Positions 21,433 through 28,816 of a stretch of 34,372 nt of DNA are shown in pieces. The DNA is from Roseisolibacter sp. H3M3-2 (GTDB lineage: Bacteria; Gemmatimonadota; Gemmatimonadetes; Gemmatimonadales; Gemmatimonadaceae). The notes below the pieces were generated by a model. It saw nothing but the letters and a program-made list of their open reading frames with translations. It did no database searches and was not told the origin of the DNA. The stretch covers positions 1-34,372 of the forward strand of contig NZ_JARGEK010000010.1 of the NCBI RefSeq assembly GCF_029211165.1, in the 5' to 3' direction. Position 1 is the stretch's first letter. Each line of letters begins with the position of its first letter. The position numbers were made by a program, and so were the translations under genes.

Positions 21433-21855
21433 ATGGACGACGTCGACCTCCGCCTCGTCGCGCTGCTCCGCGAGAACGCGCGGGCCACCGTGGCCAGCCT
21501 CGCCAAGCAGCTCCGGGTCTCGCGCGGCACGGTGCAGAACCGCATCGACCGCCTGGTCGCGCGCGGCGTCCTGCTCGGCTTCACCGTGCGGACGACCCCC
21601 GACGCCGAGCCGACCCGGGTGCGCGCGGTCATGATGATCGGCGTCGAGGGGGAGCGGGCGCGCGACATCCTGAAGACGCTACGCGGCTTCCCCGAGATCC
21701 GGGCGCTCCACACCACCAACGGGCGGTGGGACATCGTCGCCGAGCTGGCGACGGACGGGCTCGAGCAGTTCGACGAGGCGCTGCGGCGGATCCGCGAGAT
21801 CCGCGGCATCTCCAGCTCCGAGACCAGCCTGCTGCTCTCGTCGCACAAGCTCTGA
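21433..21855 (+). CDS. Lrp/AsnC family transcriptional regulator
   Basis: 140 aa, full length for the family. Residues 1-55 are the winged helix-turn-helix (MDDVDLRLVALLRENARA, then ATVASLAKQLRVSRGTVQNR and IDRLVARGVL); residues 65-140 are the RAM ligand-binding domain (AVMMIGVEG, FPEIRALHTTNGRWDIVAEL). Lrp-like regulators commonly sense an amino acid and are often encoded next to the genes they control, so control of the divergent arginase and ornithine aminotransferase genes, with arginine or ornithine as ligand, is the simple reading. The ATG at 21433 is used; an in-frame TTG four codons upstream lies in the candidate operator. It is convergent with the Uma2 gene, ten bases away. Confidence 0.9.
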   Translation: MDDVDLRLVALLRENARATVASLAKQLRVSRGTVQNRIDRLVARGVLLGFTVRTTPDAEPTRVRAVMMIGVEGERARDILKTLRGFPEIRALHTTNGRWDIVAELATDGLEQFDEALRRIREIRGISSSETSLLLSSHKL

Positions 21856-21865
21856 CGGCGGGCCC

Positions 21866-22435
21866 TCAGCGCTCGCCGTGCGCCTCCGCGAACAGCGGCG
21901 CGAGCGCGAGCGCCAGCGGCTCGCCCGCGCCGGCCGGGTGCCACCGCAGCTCCTCGCGCAGCACCTCGGGCGCCGCCGCGCCCGGCAGCCACCGCTCCAC
22001 CACGCGCGAGTCGAGGTCGACGATCCAGCACTCGGCGCCCGCGCGCTGGTAGCGGTCGCGCTTCACGCCGCGGTCGTAGCGCGCGGTGGACGGCGAGGGC
22101 ACCTCGACCACGAGCAGCGGGTCGGCCGAATCCTCCGGCCCCGATGGCACGCGCCCGTCGACCAGCGGCAGGACGAACAGGTCCGGCTGCACGAGCGTGT
22201 ACGGGTCGAACTCGACCTCGCCCGGTCCCATCAGCAGGTCGCCGACGCGGTGGGCGGCGACGTAGTCGTGCAGGAGGACGATGAGCGCGCGGACCGCGCG
22301 CTGGTGCGCCCACTTCGGGCCGGGGCTCACGATCAGCTCCCCGTCCACGCACTCGAACCGCTTCCCCGGCTCGTCGGGAAGCGCGCGCACCTCGTCCGCC
22401 GTCCACCGGCGCGGCTGCACTGCGGGCATGGACAT
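21866..22435 (-). CDS. Uma2 family (DUF820) putative restriction-endonuclease-fold protein
   Basis: 189 aa. The Uma2 core is complete: YxxLP-like start WTADEVRALPDEPGKRFECV, then DGELIVSPGPKWAHQRAVRA, FDPYTLVQPDLFVL and PLLVVEVPSPSTARYDRGVK followed by RDRYQRAGAECWIVD. These contain the PD-(D/E)xK-type residues: Asp in QPDL, Glu in VVEV and Lys in the RGVKRDRY helix. Uma2 proteins are abundant in cyanobacteria, Deinococcus and Gemmatimonadota and have no proven activity; nuclease function is predicted from the fold. It begins eight bases after the lipoprotein stop, so it is probably on the same transcript. No SD is visible, and a second ATG two codons on (22429) is possible. Confidence 0.85.
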   Translation of the reverse strand: MSMPAVQPRRWTADEVRALPDEPGKRFECVDGELIVSPGPKWAHQRAVRALIVLLHDYVAAHRVGDLLMGPGEVEFDPYTLVQPDLFVLPLVDGRVPSGPEDSADPLLVVEVPSPSTARYDRGVKRDRYQRAGAECWIVDLDSRVVERWLPGAAAPEVLREELRWHPAGAGEPLALALAPLFAEAHGER

Positions 22436-22443
22436 GTTGTGGG

Positions 22444-23994
22444 CTACGGCCCGCCCCCCGCCCGCGAGACGCGCACCGCCGCGATCGCCTCGCGCAGCTT
22501 CGCCACCTGCTCCGCGCGCTCGGGGTCGCGCGCCGCGATCTCCAGCAGCTCGCCCGCGCGCGCCATCTCGCCCAGCCGCGCGTGCATGCTCGCCGCGTTG
22601 TACGCCGACGCGTGGTAGCTCCGGCGCTGCTCCGCGCTGTCGGCCGCCAGCCGCGCGATGCGCGCCGCCGCGCGCTGCGGGTTCGCCGCCGCCTGCGCCG
22701 CCAGCCGCGCGATCCGCTCCCGCGCCTGCGCCACCTTCCGGTCGAAGCACCCCATCGCCTGCGCGAAGTGCTCGGCCGACGGGCGCCACTGCGACTTCCG
22801 CGTCAGCACGCGCGCGAGGTACGACATCGCGGTGCAGTTGCCCGCGCCGCTCGGCCCCGCCAGCGCGTCGCGCAGGTCGGTCTCGGCGACGCCCAGGTCG
22901 CCCTGGTCGTGCTCGATCACGCCGGCCAGCGTCAGCACGTTGTCGGCGCGGCTGCGCGCCTTGGCCGTGTCGGCGTCCCCGCGCGCCTCGGCCAGGCGCT
23001 GCAGGCGCAGGCGGCTCAGCGCGCGCCAGTAGTACCCGTCGCCCGAGTTGATCGCGCGCAGCGCGATCAGGCGCGTCGCCGACGCCTCGGCCGCCGTGTC
23101 GCGGTGCAGCGCCGACAGGCACACGGTGCGCTGCAGCCACGCGCGCTCGTGCCCCGGCTGCGCCGCCACCGCGGCGTCGTAGCGCGCGATCGCGGCGTCG
23201 CAGTCGCCGCTCACCTGCTCCAGCCACCCGTTCGCGAAGTTGATCCCGGGCGCGTCGGGGAAGCGCGCGCGCGCCGAGTCGAAGCGCGCGCGCGCCACGC
23301 CCCCGCCGTCGTCGGCCGCGTCCGCGCTCGCCGCGCCGGCGCGGTAGTACCACGCCTCGGCGAGCCCCGGCACCTCGTCCTGCAGCGCCGCCAGCGCGAC
23401 CGTGTCGACGCGCGTGCAGAAGGCGGCGCGGTAGCGCACCACCGGCGGCCCGCCGGGGAGCGGGCGGTCCTTCGGCCACCGCCCGGTGGTGCAGTCCACC
23501 GCGAGGCGCAGGTAGTCGCGCACCGCCGGCGCCCACCCGGTCCCCGCGAGCCACGCCAGCTCGCCGTCGAGCTTCGGCAGCATCGTCACCGTGCGCCGCC
23601 GCTGCTCGCCGAGCGCGCGCAGCGGGGTGCCGTCGGGGTCGGGCATGACCACCGCGGCGAGCGCCAGCAGCCGCGCGCGGTCGAGCGCGCACGCGCGCCG
23701 CGGCGCGGAGGCGCGCGCGCGGGCCATCGACGAGTCGGCGCCGAGCGCCTGCTCCTTCTCGCGCAGCGCGATCAGCACGTCGGTCTCGAACAGCCGCTGC
23801 GCGACCGCGGCGCCGCGCCTCCCCGCGGCGGCCCGCGCGTACGTCGCGCGCGCCTGCGTCAGGCAGTCGAGGCACCCGCGCAGCACCAGCGTGTCGGCGG
23901 CCGCCAGCGCGCGGGCCTCGTCGCGCGCGAGGCGCCGCGAGGCGCACCCGCCCGCGAGCAGGGTGAGGAGGAGGAGCGCGAACGCGCGTCGCAT
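22444..23994 (-). CDS. Lipoprotein with TPR-like helical repeats, function unknown
   Basis: 516 aa. The lipobox LLAGGC in MRRAFALLLLTLLAGGCASR gives Cys17 as the lipid anchor. The rest is Ala/Arg-rich and helical, with TPR-like features in the middle and end: INFANGWLEQVSGDCDAAIA, RYDAAVAAQPGHERAWLQRT, and AASMHARLGEMARAGELLEI. A bacterial tetratricopeptide scaffold in the periplasm is likely. I do not recognise a more exact family. The longer reading frame from 24027 adds 11 residues before the signal and is unlikely. Upstream, the minus strand has TAGTAT (near 24050), a possible -10 box. The Uma2 gene follows eight bases downstream. Confidence 0.7.
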   Translation of the reverse strand: MRRAFALLLLTLLAGGCASRRLARDEARALAAADTLVLRGCLDCLTQARATYARAAAGRRGAAVAQRLFETDVLIALREKEQALGADSSMARARASAPRRACALDRARLLALAAVVMPDPDGTPLRALGEQRRRTVTMLPKLDGELAWLAGTGWAPAVRDYLRLAVDCTTGRWPKDRPLPGGPPVVRYRAAFCTRVDTVALAALQDEVPGLAEAWYYRAGAASADAADDGGGVARARFDSARARFPDAPGINFANGWLEQVSGDCDAAIARYDAAVAAQPGHERAWLQRTVCLSALHRDTAAEASATRLIALRAINSGDGYYWRALSRLRLQRLAEARGDADTAKARSRADNVLTLAGVIEHDQGDLGVAETDLRDALAGPSGAGNCTAMSYLARVLTRKSQWRPSAEHFAQAMGCFDRKVAQARERIARLAAQAAANPQRAAARIARLAADSAEQRRSYHASAYNAASMHARLGEMARAGELLEIAARDPERAEQVAKLREAIAAVRVSRAGGGP

Positions 23995-24082
23995 GTGGCC
24001 CCCGCGGAAACGTCGACGCGCCGCCACCGGACGGGTGACGGCGCGTCATACTATGCACTTAGTACGTGAGCCGCGCAAGGCG

Positions 24083-25615
24083 TCACGGCGCGGCCAGCGG
24101 CTCCTTCAGGAGGTTGCGGCGCGACAGCAGGAGCACCGCGTGCGCGGTGGCGTCCGTCATCTGGTCGAGCCCGGACGGCGAGACGTTGGCGAAGGTGTCG
24201 CAGGCCAGGCGGTAGCAGGGGTCGAACGCGATGCCGGCCGTGCCCCCGAACAGCGCGGCCTGCTCGGCGGTCTTCGGCTCGATCGTGCCGGCGTACAGGC
24301 CGCCCGCCGGGATCCCCGCCAGCGCGAACGGGGTGAGCACGCTCCCGCCGAAGCTCCCCGTGGGCGGCGACAGCGTCCGGCTCGCGAGCCCCGCCTGCCC
24401 GAAGTACTCGGTCAGCAGGTCGCGGATCGCCGCCGAGCCGGCCGGCGCGGTCGTCGCGTCGAGCACGAACCGCCCGAAGTTCGGCGAGCCGAGGACCTCG
24501 GAGCCCACGACGGCGGCGATGCGCGCCCGGTCGGACGGCGCGAGCGCGTTCAGGTAGTGCGTGGTGCCGAGGTTCCCCTCGGCGTAGCCGGAGAAGAAGA
24601 CGAAGCGCACGCGGTTGGTCGACGTCCGGTCCTGCCCGGCGTACGCCTCGGCGATGGCCAGCGCCGCCGCCGCGCCGCTCGTCGCGTTGATGGCCGGCCC
24701 GCGCGCGTCGCCGTCGACCGCCGACGCGACGACGATCACGCGCGCCGGGTCGCCGCCCGGCGCCTCGGCGATGACGTTGCGCCCCGTGCGCGTCTCGCTG
24801 CTGACGAAGTCGACGCGCAGCCGCGCCACCACGCCGGTGGGCCCGTTCGTGACCGGAAGGGCGAACGACTGGCCGAGCGCGAACGTCGCGCCCACCACGG
24901 GGATCGTGACGCCCGGCGCCGGGCCGAGCGTGCCGGTGACCACGCCCAGGCGGTCCGGCGTGTTCCCCTCGTTGAAGATGATCACGCCGGCGGCGCCGGC
25001 CGCCTGCGCGTTCTGCGCCATGAGCGCGAAGGTGCAGCCGTTCCGCTGGAGCAACGCGATCGCGCCGGGCGGGAAGCCCGCGAAGTCGCCCGCCGCGCAG
25101 CCGATCATCGACGGGTCGATCGGCGGCGTGAAGTCGAGCTGCACGGCGTACACCGGCGCGGTGACGTCGCCGCTGCCCGAGCCGGTCATGGTGGCGAAGT
25201 CCACGCCGGGCGCGTAGGTCGCGGCGGGCGGCGAGATCCGCTGCAGCACCGGCGGCGTCCGGTCGCCCGTGAACGTGAAGCTGAACGACTGGTACGACGG
25301 CGCGTACCCCGCCGCGGCGAGGCGCGCGTGGACGTACGCCTCGCTGGCGTCGCCCCCCGCGGTCCCGGCGACGCGCGTCCCGCCGTTCGCGTCGGCGATC
25401 GCCTGCAGCGCCGCCTGGTGCGCGCGCACGCGGTCGACGGTGACCGCGCGGCGGAAGCCGAGCGTCTGGGCATAGTCGGCGGTCGCGTTGGCCGAAGGCG
25501 CGTCGCGCGGCGCGAGCGCGGGGGTGGTCGGCGCGTCGGCGCACGCCGCGGCCACGACGAACGGGGCCGCCCACGCCAGCGGGCGGCGGGGGCGGGACGA
25601 TGGAGCGTGCGGCAA
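24083..25615 (-). CDS. M28-family aminopeptidase-like lipoprotein with PA domain, probably catalytically dead
   Basis: 510 aa, similar over its length to the Streptomyces griseus-type M28 aminopeptidases: a PA domain (about 125-270, with GAAGVIIFNEGNTPDRLGVV) inside an M28 fold that ends GGTAGIAFDPCYRLACDTFA and DQMTDATAHAVLLLSRR. The metal site is lost. By my alignment the HxD (AHLDS) is SAVDG (His to Ala), the bridging Asp of GINDD is Ala (AINAT), the Glu-Glu of GAEELG reads Tyr-Ala with one shifted Glu (GYAEGNLG), the Asp of NFDMIGSPN is Glu (GSEVLGSPN), and the final His of SDHAPF is Leu (SVLTPF). The start is TTG at 25615, chosen because AGGAGGTG lies just before it; the N-terminus then has a weak lipobox with Cys25. 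A binding or scaffold role is inferred. Confidence 0.8.
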   Translation of the reverse strand: MPHAPSSRPRRPLAWAAPFVVAAACADAPTTPALAPRDAPSANATADYAQTLGFRRAVTVDRVRAHQAALQAIADANGGTRVAGTAGGDASEAYVHARLAAAGYAPSYQSFSFTFTGDRTPPVLQRISPPAATYAPGVDFATMTGSGSGDVTAPVYAVQLDFTPPIDPSMIGCAAGDFAGFPPGAIALLQRNGCTFALMAQNAQAAGAAGVIIFNEGNTPDRLGVVTGTLGPAPGVTIPVVGATFALGQSFALPVTNGPTGVVARLRVDFVSSETRTGRNVIAEAPGGDPARVIVVASAVDGDARGPAINATSGAAAALAIAEAYAGQDRTSTNRVRFVFFSGYAEGNLGTTHYLNALAPSDRARIAAVVGSEVLGSPNFGRFVLDATTAPAGSAAIRDLLTEYFGQAGLASRTLSPPTGSFGGSVLTPFALAGIPAGGLYAGTIEPKTAEQAALFGGTAGIAFDPCYRLACDTFANVSPSGLDQMTDATAHAVLLLSRRNLLKEPLAAP

Positions 25616-25780
25616 CGGCACCTCCTGGGCTGTGGGCCCCGGGAGCGAGGCCCGGACACCGGCAGCAGCACCCGCGCGGTCGCGCGGCGCGCCACTATCG
25701 GGCATCCGGGAAGCGCCGTCAATCCGTGTGGCGTCCGCGCCCCAGGGATGACGAGGCCGACAGCCGCGGCGCGCGCCGCG

Positions 25781-26641
25781 TCAGGTCGGGAAGTCCGCCC
25801 CCTCCGTCGTCTCCCGCCAGGCGTCGAAGTTCGACTGGAGCAGGTCGAGCTTCCACCGCGCGCCGCGCAGCGCCGCCTTGCCGAGCAGCAGGTGCAGCGG
25901 CGGCTCCGGCGCCTCCACCGCGGCGATGATCGCCGCCGCCGCGCGCGCCGGGTCCCCCGGCTGCTTCCCGCTCGCGTTGCGGATGTTGCGGCGGTTCGCG
26001 CCCGCGGTCTCGGCGTAGTCCGGGATCTCCACCGGCGCCTCGTTGGCCGAGCGCCCCGCCCAGTCGGTGCGGAAGCCGCTCGGCTCCACCACCGTGACCT
26101 TGATGCCGAGCGGCGCGACCTCGAGCGACAGCGCCTCGGAGAGCCCGACGACCGCGAACTTGGTGGCGTTGTACCAGCCGACCGCGGGGAACGCGCGGAT
26201 CCCGCCGATCGACGCGATGTTCACCACGTGCCCGCTGCGCCGCCGCCGCATCCCCGGCAGCACCGCCGTCGTCATGCGCCCGAGCGCGAACACGTTGATC
26301 TCGAACATCCGCCGCACCTCGGCCTCCTCGCTCTCCTCGATCGCGCCGAAGTAGCCGATGCCGGCGTTGTTCACGAGGACGTCGATGCGCCCGAAGCGCT
26401 CCTCGGCGGCGCGCACCGCGTCCGACACCTGCACGGCGTCGGTGACGTCGAGGCGCAGCGCCAGCGCGCGGTCCTCGTGCCCGCGCACGAGGTCCTGCAC
26501 GGACTCCGGGTTCCGCGCCGTGACGACGCAGCGCAGCCCGCGCTCCAGCACCGCGCGCGCGAGCTCGCGCCCGAAGCCGGTCGAGCAGCCGGTGATGAAC
26601 CAGACCGGCGCGTCGCCGGCGTCGTGCTGCGGTGCGGTCAT
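25781..26641 (-). CDS. SDR family oxidoreductase (classical)
   Basis: 286 aa short-chain dehydrogenase. The cofactor loop is TGCSTGFG (18-25), the structural motif NNAG is in VDVLVNNAGIGYFG, and the catalytic Ser-Tyr-Lys appear as IASIGG and YNATK. The C-terminal extension (about 235-286, LLLGKAALRGARWKLDLLQS, NFDAWRETTEGADFP) identifies the large, mostly uncharacterised group of oxidoreductase/retinol-dehydrogenase-like SDRs. Arg at the end of beta-2 (VVTARNPES) favours NADP(H). The ATG overlaps the HAD-gene stop (ATGA), so the two are on one transcript. The substrate is unknown. Confidence 0.87.
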   Translation of the reverse strand: MTAPQHDAGDAPVWFITGCSTGFGRELARAVLERGLRCVVTARNPESVQDLVRGHEDRALALRLDVTDAVQVSDAVRAAEERFGRIDVLVNNAGIGYFGAIEESEEAEVRRMFEINVFALGRMTTAVLPGMRRRRSGHVVNIASIGGIRAFPAVGWYNATKFAVVGLSEALSLEVAPLGIKVTVVEPSGFRTDWAGRSANEAPVEIPDYAETAGANRRNIRNASGKQPGDPARAAAAIIAAVEAPEPPLHLLLGKAALRGARWKLDLLQSNFDAWRETTEGADFPT

Positions 26642-27531
26642 GCGTGCGTCTCCCCCGGCGTGACGGTCTCCATCGCGAGGGCCAGCGCGTCGGCGAGCCC
26701 CCCCTCCTCCACGTGCCCCACCACCTGCTGCGCCTCCTCCAGCGCCTCCGGCTCGCCGTTGGCCGGCGCGAGCGCCCACCCGCCGGCCTCGCGCACCGCG
26801 CGCATGGCGCGCGCGTCGTTGCCGCCGTCGCCGACGAACATCACCGCCGACAGCGGCACGCCGTACGCCTCGGCCACCGCGCGCACGCCGGTGACCTTGT
26901 CGATCGCCGGGTCGACGACGCTCACGAACGTCGTCTCGGGCATCATCGGCGACCCCGAGGGGACGAGGCGCCCGTTCGGCGGCGGGTCGGCGAGCACCGC
27001 CGGCAGCTCGTCGTGCGCGACCATCCACTGCCCGCGCACGACGCGTTCCGCGGCCGCGAACGCCTCCGGCCCGCGCGCGTCGTGCGGCGCGCCGATCAGC
27101 TCCGCGTGCCGCGCCGCGCGCCCCGCGTACGGGTCGGCGGGCCCCTGCACCGCGGCGTACGACGCGTCGGCGTACAGCTCGAGGGTGCGGCCGGTGGCGC
27201 GCGCCTGCGCCAGCAGCGCGCGCACGGTCTCCGGCGAGAGCCCCGCCGAGCGCGTCGCGCCGCCGTCGAGGCGCGAGACGCTGGCGCCGTTCTGGAAGAC
27301 GTGCCACCCGGCCGGGTCGAGCCGCTCGGCGAGCGCGCGCGTGACGCCGAAGCCCGGGCGCCCGGTGCAGGTCGCGACGTGCACGCCGGCCGCGTGCAGC
27401 GGCGCCAGCGCGGCCCAGACGCGCGGGTGGACCGTCCCGTCCGCGCCGACCAGCGTGCCGTCGACGTCGATGAAGATGAGGCGGACCGCGCCGGCGGGCC
27501 CGCCGTTGGTGTGCGGCGTCATGCGCGGCAT
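26638..27531 (-). CDS. HAD-superfamily (Cof-type) phosphatase
   Basis: 297 aa, HAD hydrolase with a C2 cap, as in Cof/YidA sugar-phosphate phosphatases. Motif I is IFIDVDGTLVG, with the nucleophile Asp and the acid Asp two residues on; motif II is the Thr in ATCTGRP; motif III is the Lys in AIDKVTGVRAVAEAYG; motif IV is MFVGDGGNDARAMRAV. The cap is about residues 90-200. The start could be ATG 27531 or, three codons on, ATG 27522; neither has a clear SD. It is divergent from an SDR gene across a 94-bp spacer and is coupled to another SDR gene downstream. The substrate is not evident. Confidence 0.85.
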   Translation of the reverse strand: MPRMTPHTNGGPAGAVRLIFIDVDGTLVGADGTVHPRVWAALAPLHAAGVHVATCTGRPGFGVTRALAERLDPAGWHVFQNGASVSRLDGGATRSAGLSPETVRALLAQARATGRTLELYADASYAAVQGPADPYAGRAARHAELIGAPHDARGPEAFAAAERVVRGQWMVAHDELPAVLADPPPNGRLVPSGSPMMPETTFVSVVDPAIDKVTGVRAVAEAYGVPLSAVMFVGDGGNDARAMRAVREAGGWALAPANGEPEALEEAQQVVGHVEEGGLADALALAMETVTPGETHA

Positions 27532-27625
27532 GCTAGCGGGTCCCGCGGCCCTCCGGGACCGGCGCCGGGCGCGGATCTCGCGGTGCCCGCGCCCGCACGT
27601 CACCCACACGCCCGGAGGGGATCGC

Positions 27626-28351
27626 ATGCTCGAGGCACGCACGGCGCTCGTGACCGGCGCCGGAAAGGGGATCGGCCGCGCCGTGGCCGCCGCGCTCGTG
27701 CGCGAGGGGGCGCGCGTCGGGCTCGTCGCGCGCACGCGCGCCGACCTGGACCGGGTCGCCGAGGAGCTCGCCGGCTTCTCGGGCGACGACGCGTCGCGCA
27801 TCGCGGTCGCCGCCGCCGACGTCGGCCAGCGCGACCAGGTGGAGCGCGCCGTCGCCGAGCTGCGCAAGCGCCTCGGCCCGATCGACGTGCTGGTGAACAA
27901 CGCCGGCATCGCGAAGTTCGGCGCCATCCTCGACATGCCGCCCGAGGACTGGGAGGCGATGCAGCGCGTCAACGTGCTGGGCACCTACTACGTGACGCGG
28001 GCCGTGCTCCCCGACATGATCGCCGCCCGCCGCGGCGACGTGATCAACGTCGCCTCGACCGCCGGCGAGAAGGGGGTCGCCAACACGTCGTCGTACGCGG
28101 CGTCCAAGGCGGCCGTGCTGCGCTTCACCGAGTCGCTGGCCGCCGAGGTGCGCAGGCACGACGTGCGCGTCACGGCGCTGCTCCCGAGCACCGTCAACAC
28201 CGAGCTGGCGTCGGCGGTCGGGCTCACGATCGGGCCGGAGGAGCGCATGATGCAGACCGACGACGTCGCCCAGCTGGTGGTGGCGATGCTGCGCCTCCCG
28301 CCGCGCGTGTTCGTGCGCGACGTCTCGCTGCTGACGACGAACCCCGTCTGA
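27626..28351 (+). CDS. SDR family oxidoreductase (FabG-like 3-ketoacyl reductase type)
   Basis: 241 aa classical SDR. The cofactor motif TGAGKGIG (10-17), NNAG (in IDVLVNNAGIAKFG), the catalytic Ser in NVASTAGEKG and YAASKAA are all present; Arg at VARTRADL suggests NADP(H). This is the family often labelled 3-ketoacyl-ACP reductase, although isolated copies usually have other carbonyl substrates. The ATG has a good SD (GGAGGGG, five bases away). It ends 12 bases before the convergent zinc-ribbon gene, with no separate terminator visible. Confidence 0.88.
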   Translation: MLEARTALVTGAGKGIGRAVAAALVREGARVGLVARTRADLDRVAEELAGFSGDDASRIAVAAADVGQRDQVERAVAELRKRLGPIDVLVNNAGIAKFGAILDMPPEDWEAMQRVNVLGTYYVTRAVLPDMIAARRGDVINVASTAGEKGVANTSSYAASKAAVLRFTESLAAEVRRHDVRVTALLPSTVNTELASAVGLTIGPEERMMQTDDVAQLVVAMLRLPPRVFVRDVSLLTTNPV

Positions 28352-28363
28352 CGCGGCGCGCCG

Positions 28364-28816
28364 TCAGCCCCAGAGCAGCCACGCGAAGGCGGCGCCCGCC
28401 AGCACGAGCAGCACGAGCGCGAGCAGGAGCAGCCGCCCCAGGCACCCCGCCACCGACGGGAGGCCGACGCGCACCACCGGGATCGGCGGACGCTCGGGGA
28501 GCCGCCACCCGCCGAGCGGCGGCTCGGGGCGCGCGTCCTCGATGACCACCGGCCGGTGAGGGCGCCACGACGGCGGCGCCTCGCGCACCGGCTCGGGGAC
28601 GGGTGCGGGCGGCGGCACGGGGGGCGGCGCGGGGCGGCGCGCCGGGCCCGCGTCCAGCGTCGCGCCGCAGGCGGGACACGGCGGCGCGTCCAGCCACCGC
28701 CCCGGCGCGTGGTTCGCGCAGAAGAGCCGCACGTCCGCGTCGTGGCACGTGTCGCAGACGCCGGCCGCGTCCTGCGTCGATCCGCAGGTCGGGCAGCGCC
28801 GCACGAGCGCGCTCAC
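28364..28816 (-). CDS. Zinc-ribbon, proline-rich, C-terminally membrane-anchored protein
   Basis: 150 aa. Two zinc-ribbon-like clusters occupy the N-terminus: CPTCGSTQDAAGVCDTC (8-24), then a cysteine/histidine pair in FCANHAPGRW and CPACG. A Pro-rich stretch with repeated PPP and PVPEP follows (about 60-120), and one transmembrane helix (LGRLLLLALVLLVLAGAAFAW) ends the protein, so it is probably tail-anchored with the ribbons in the cytoplasm. Start GTG at 28816 overlaps the phosphatase stop (GTGA). It is the last gene of the vWA/kinase/phosphatase cassette and may tether the complex to the membrane; that role is an inference. Confidence 0.72.
   Translation of the reverse strand: MSALVRRCPTCGSTQDAAGVCDTCHDADVRLFCANHAPGRWLDAPPCPACGATLDAGPARRPAPPPVPPPAPVPEPVREAPPSWRPHRPVVIEDARPEPPLGGWRLPERPPIPVVRVGLPSVAGCLGRLLLLALVLLVLAGAAFAWLLWG

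Noticed and set aside
23591-28351. A 1586-codon open frame on the plus strand across several genes
   Set aside because: High G+C keeps shadow frames open. It runs antisense to the M28-like, SDR and HAD genes, is dominated by Arg/Ala/Pro without domains, and only its last 241 codons are a real SDR gene with its own SD.
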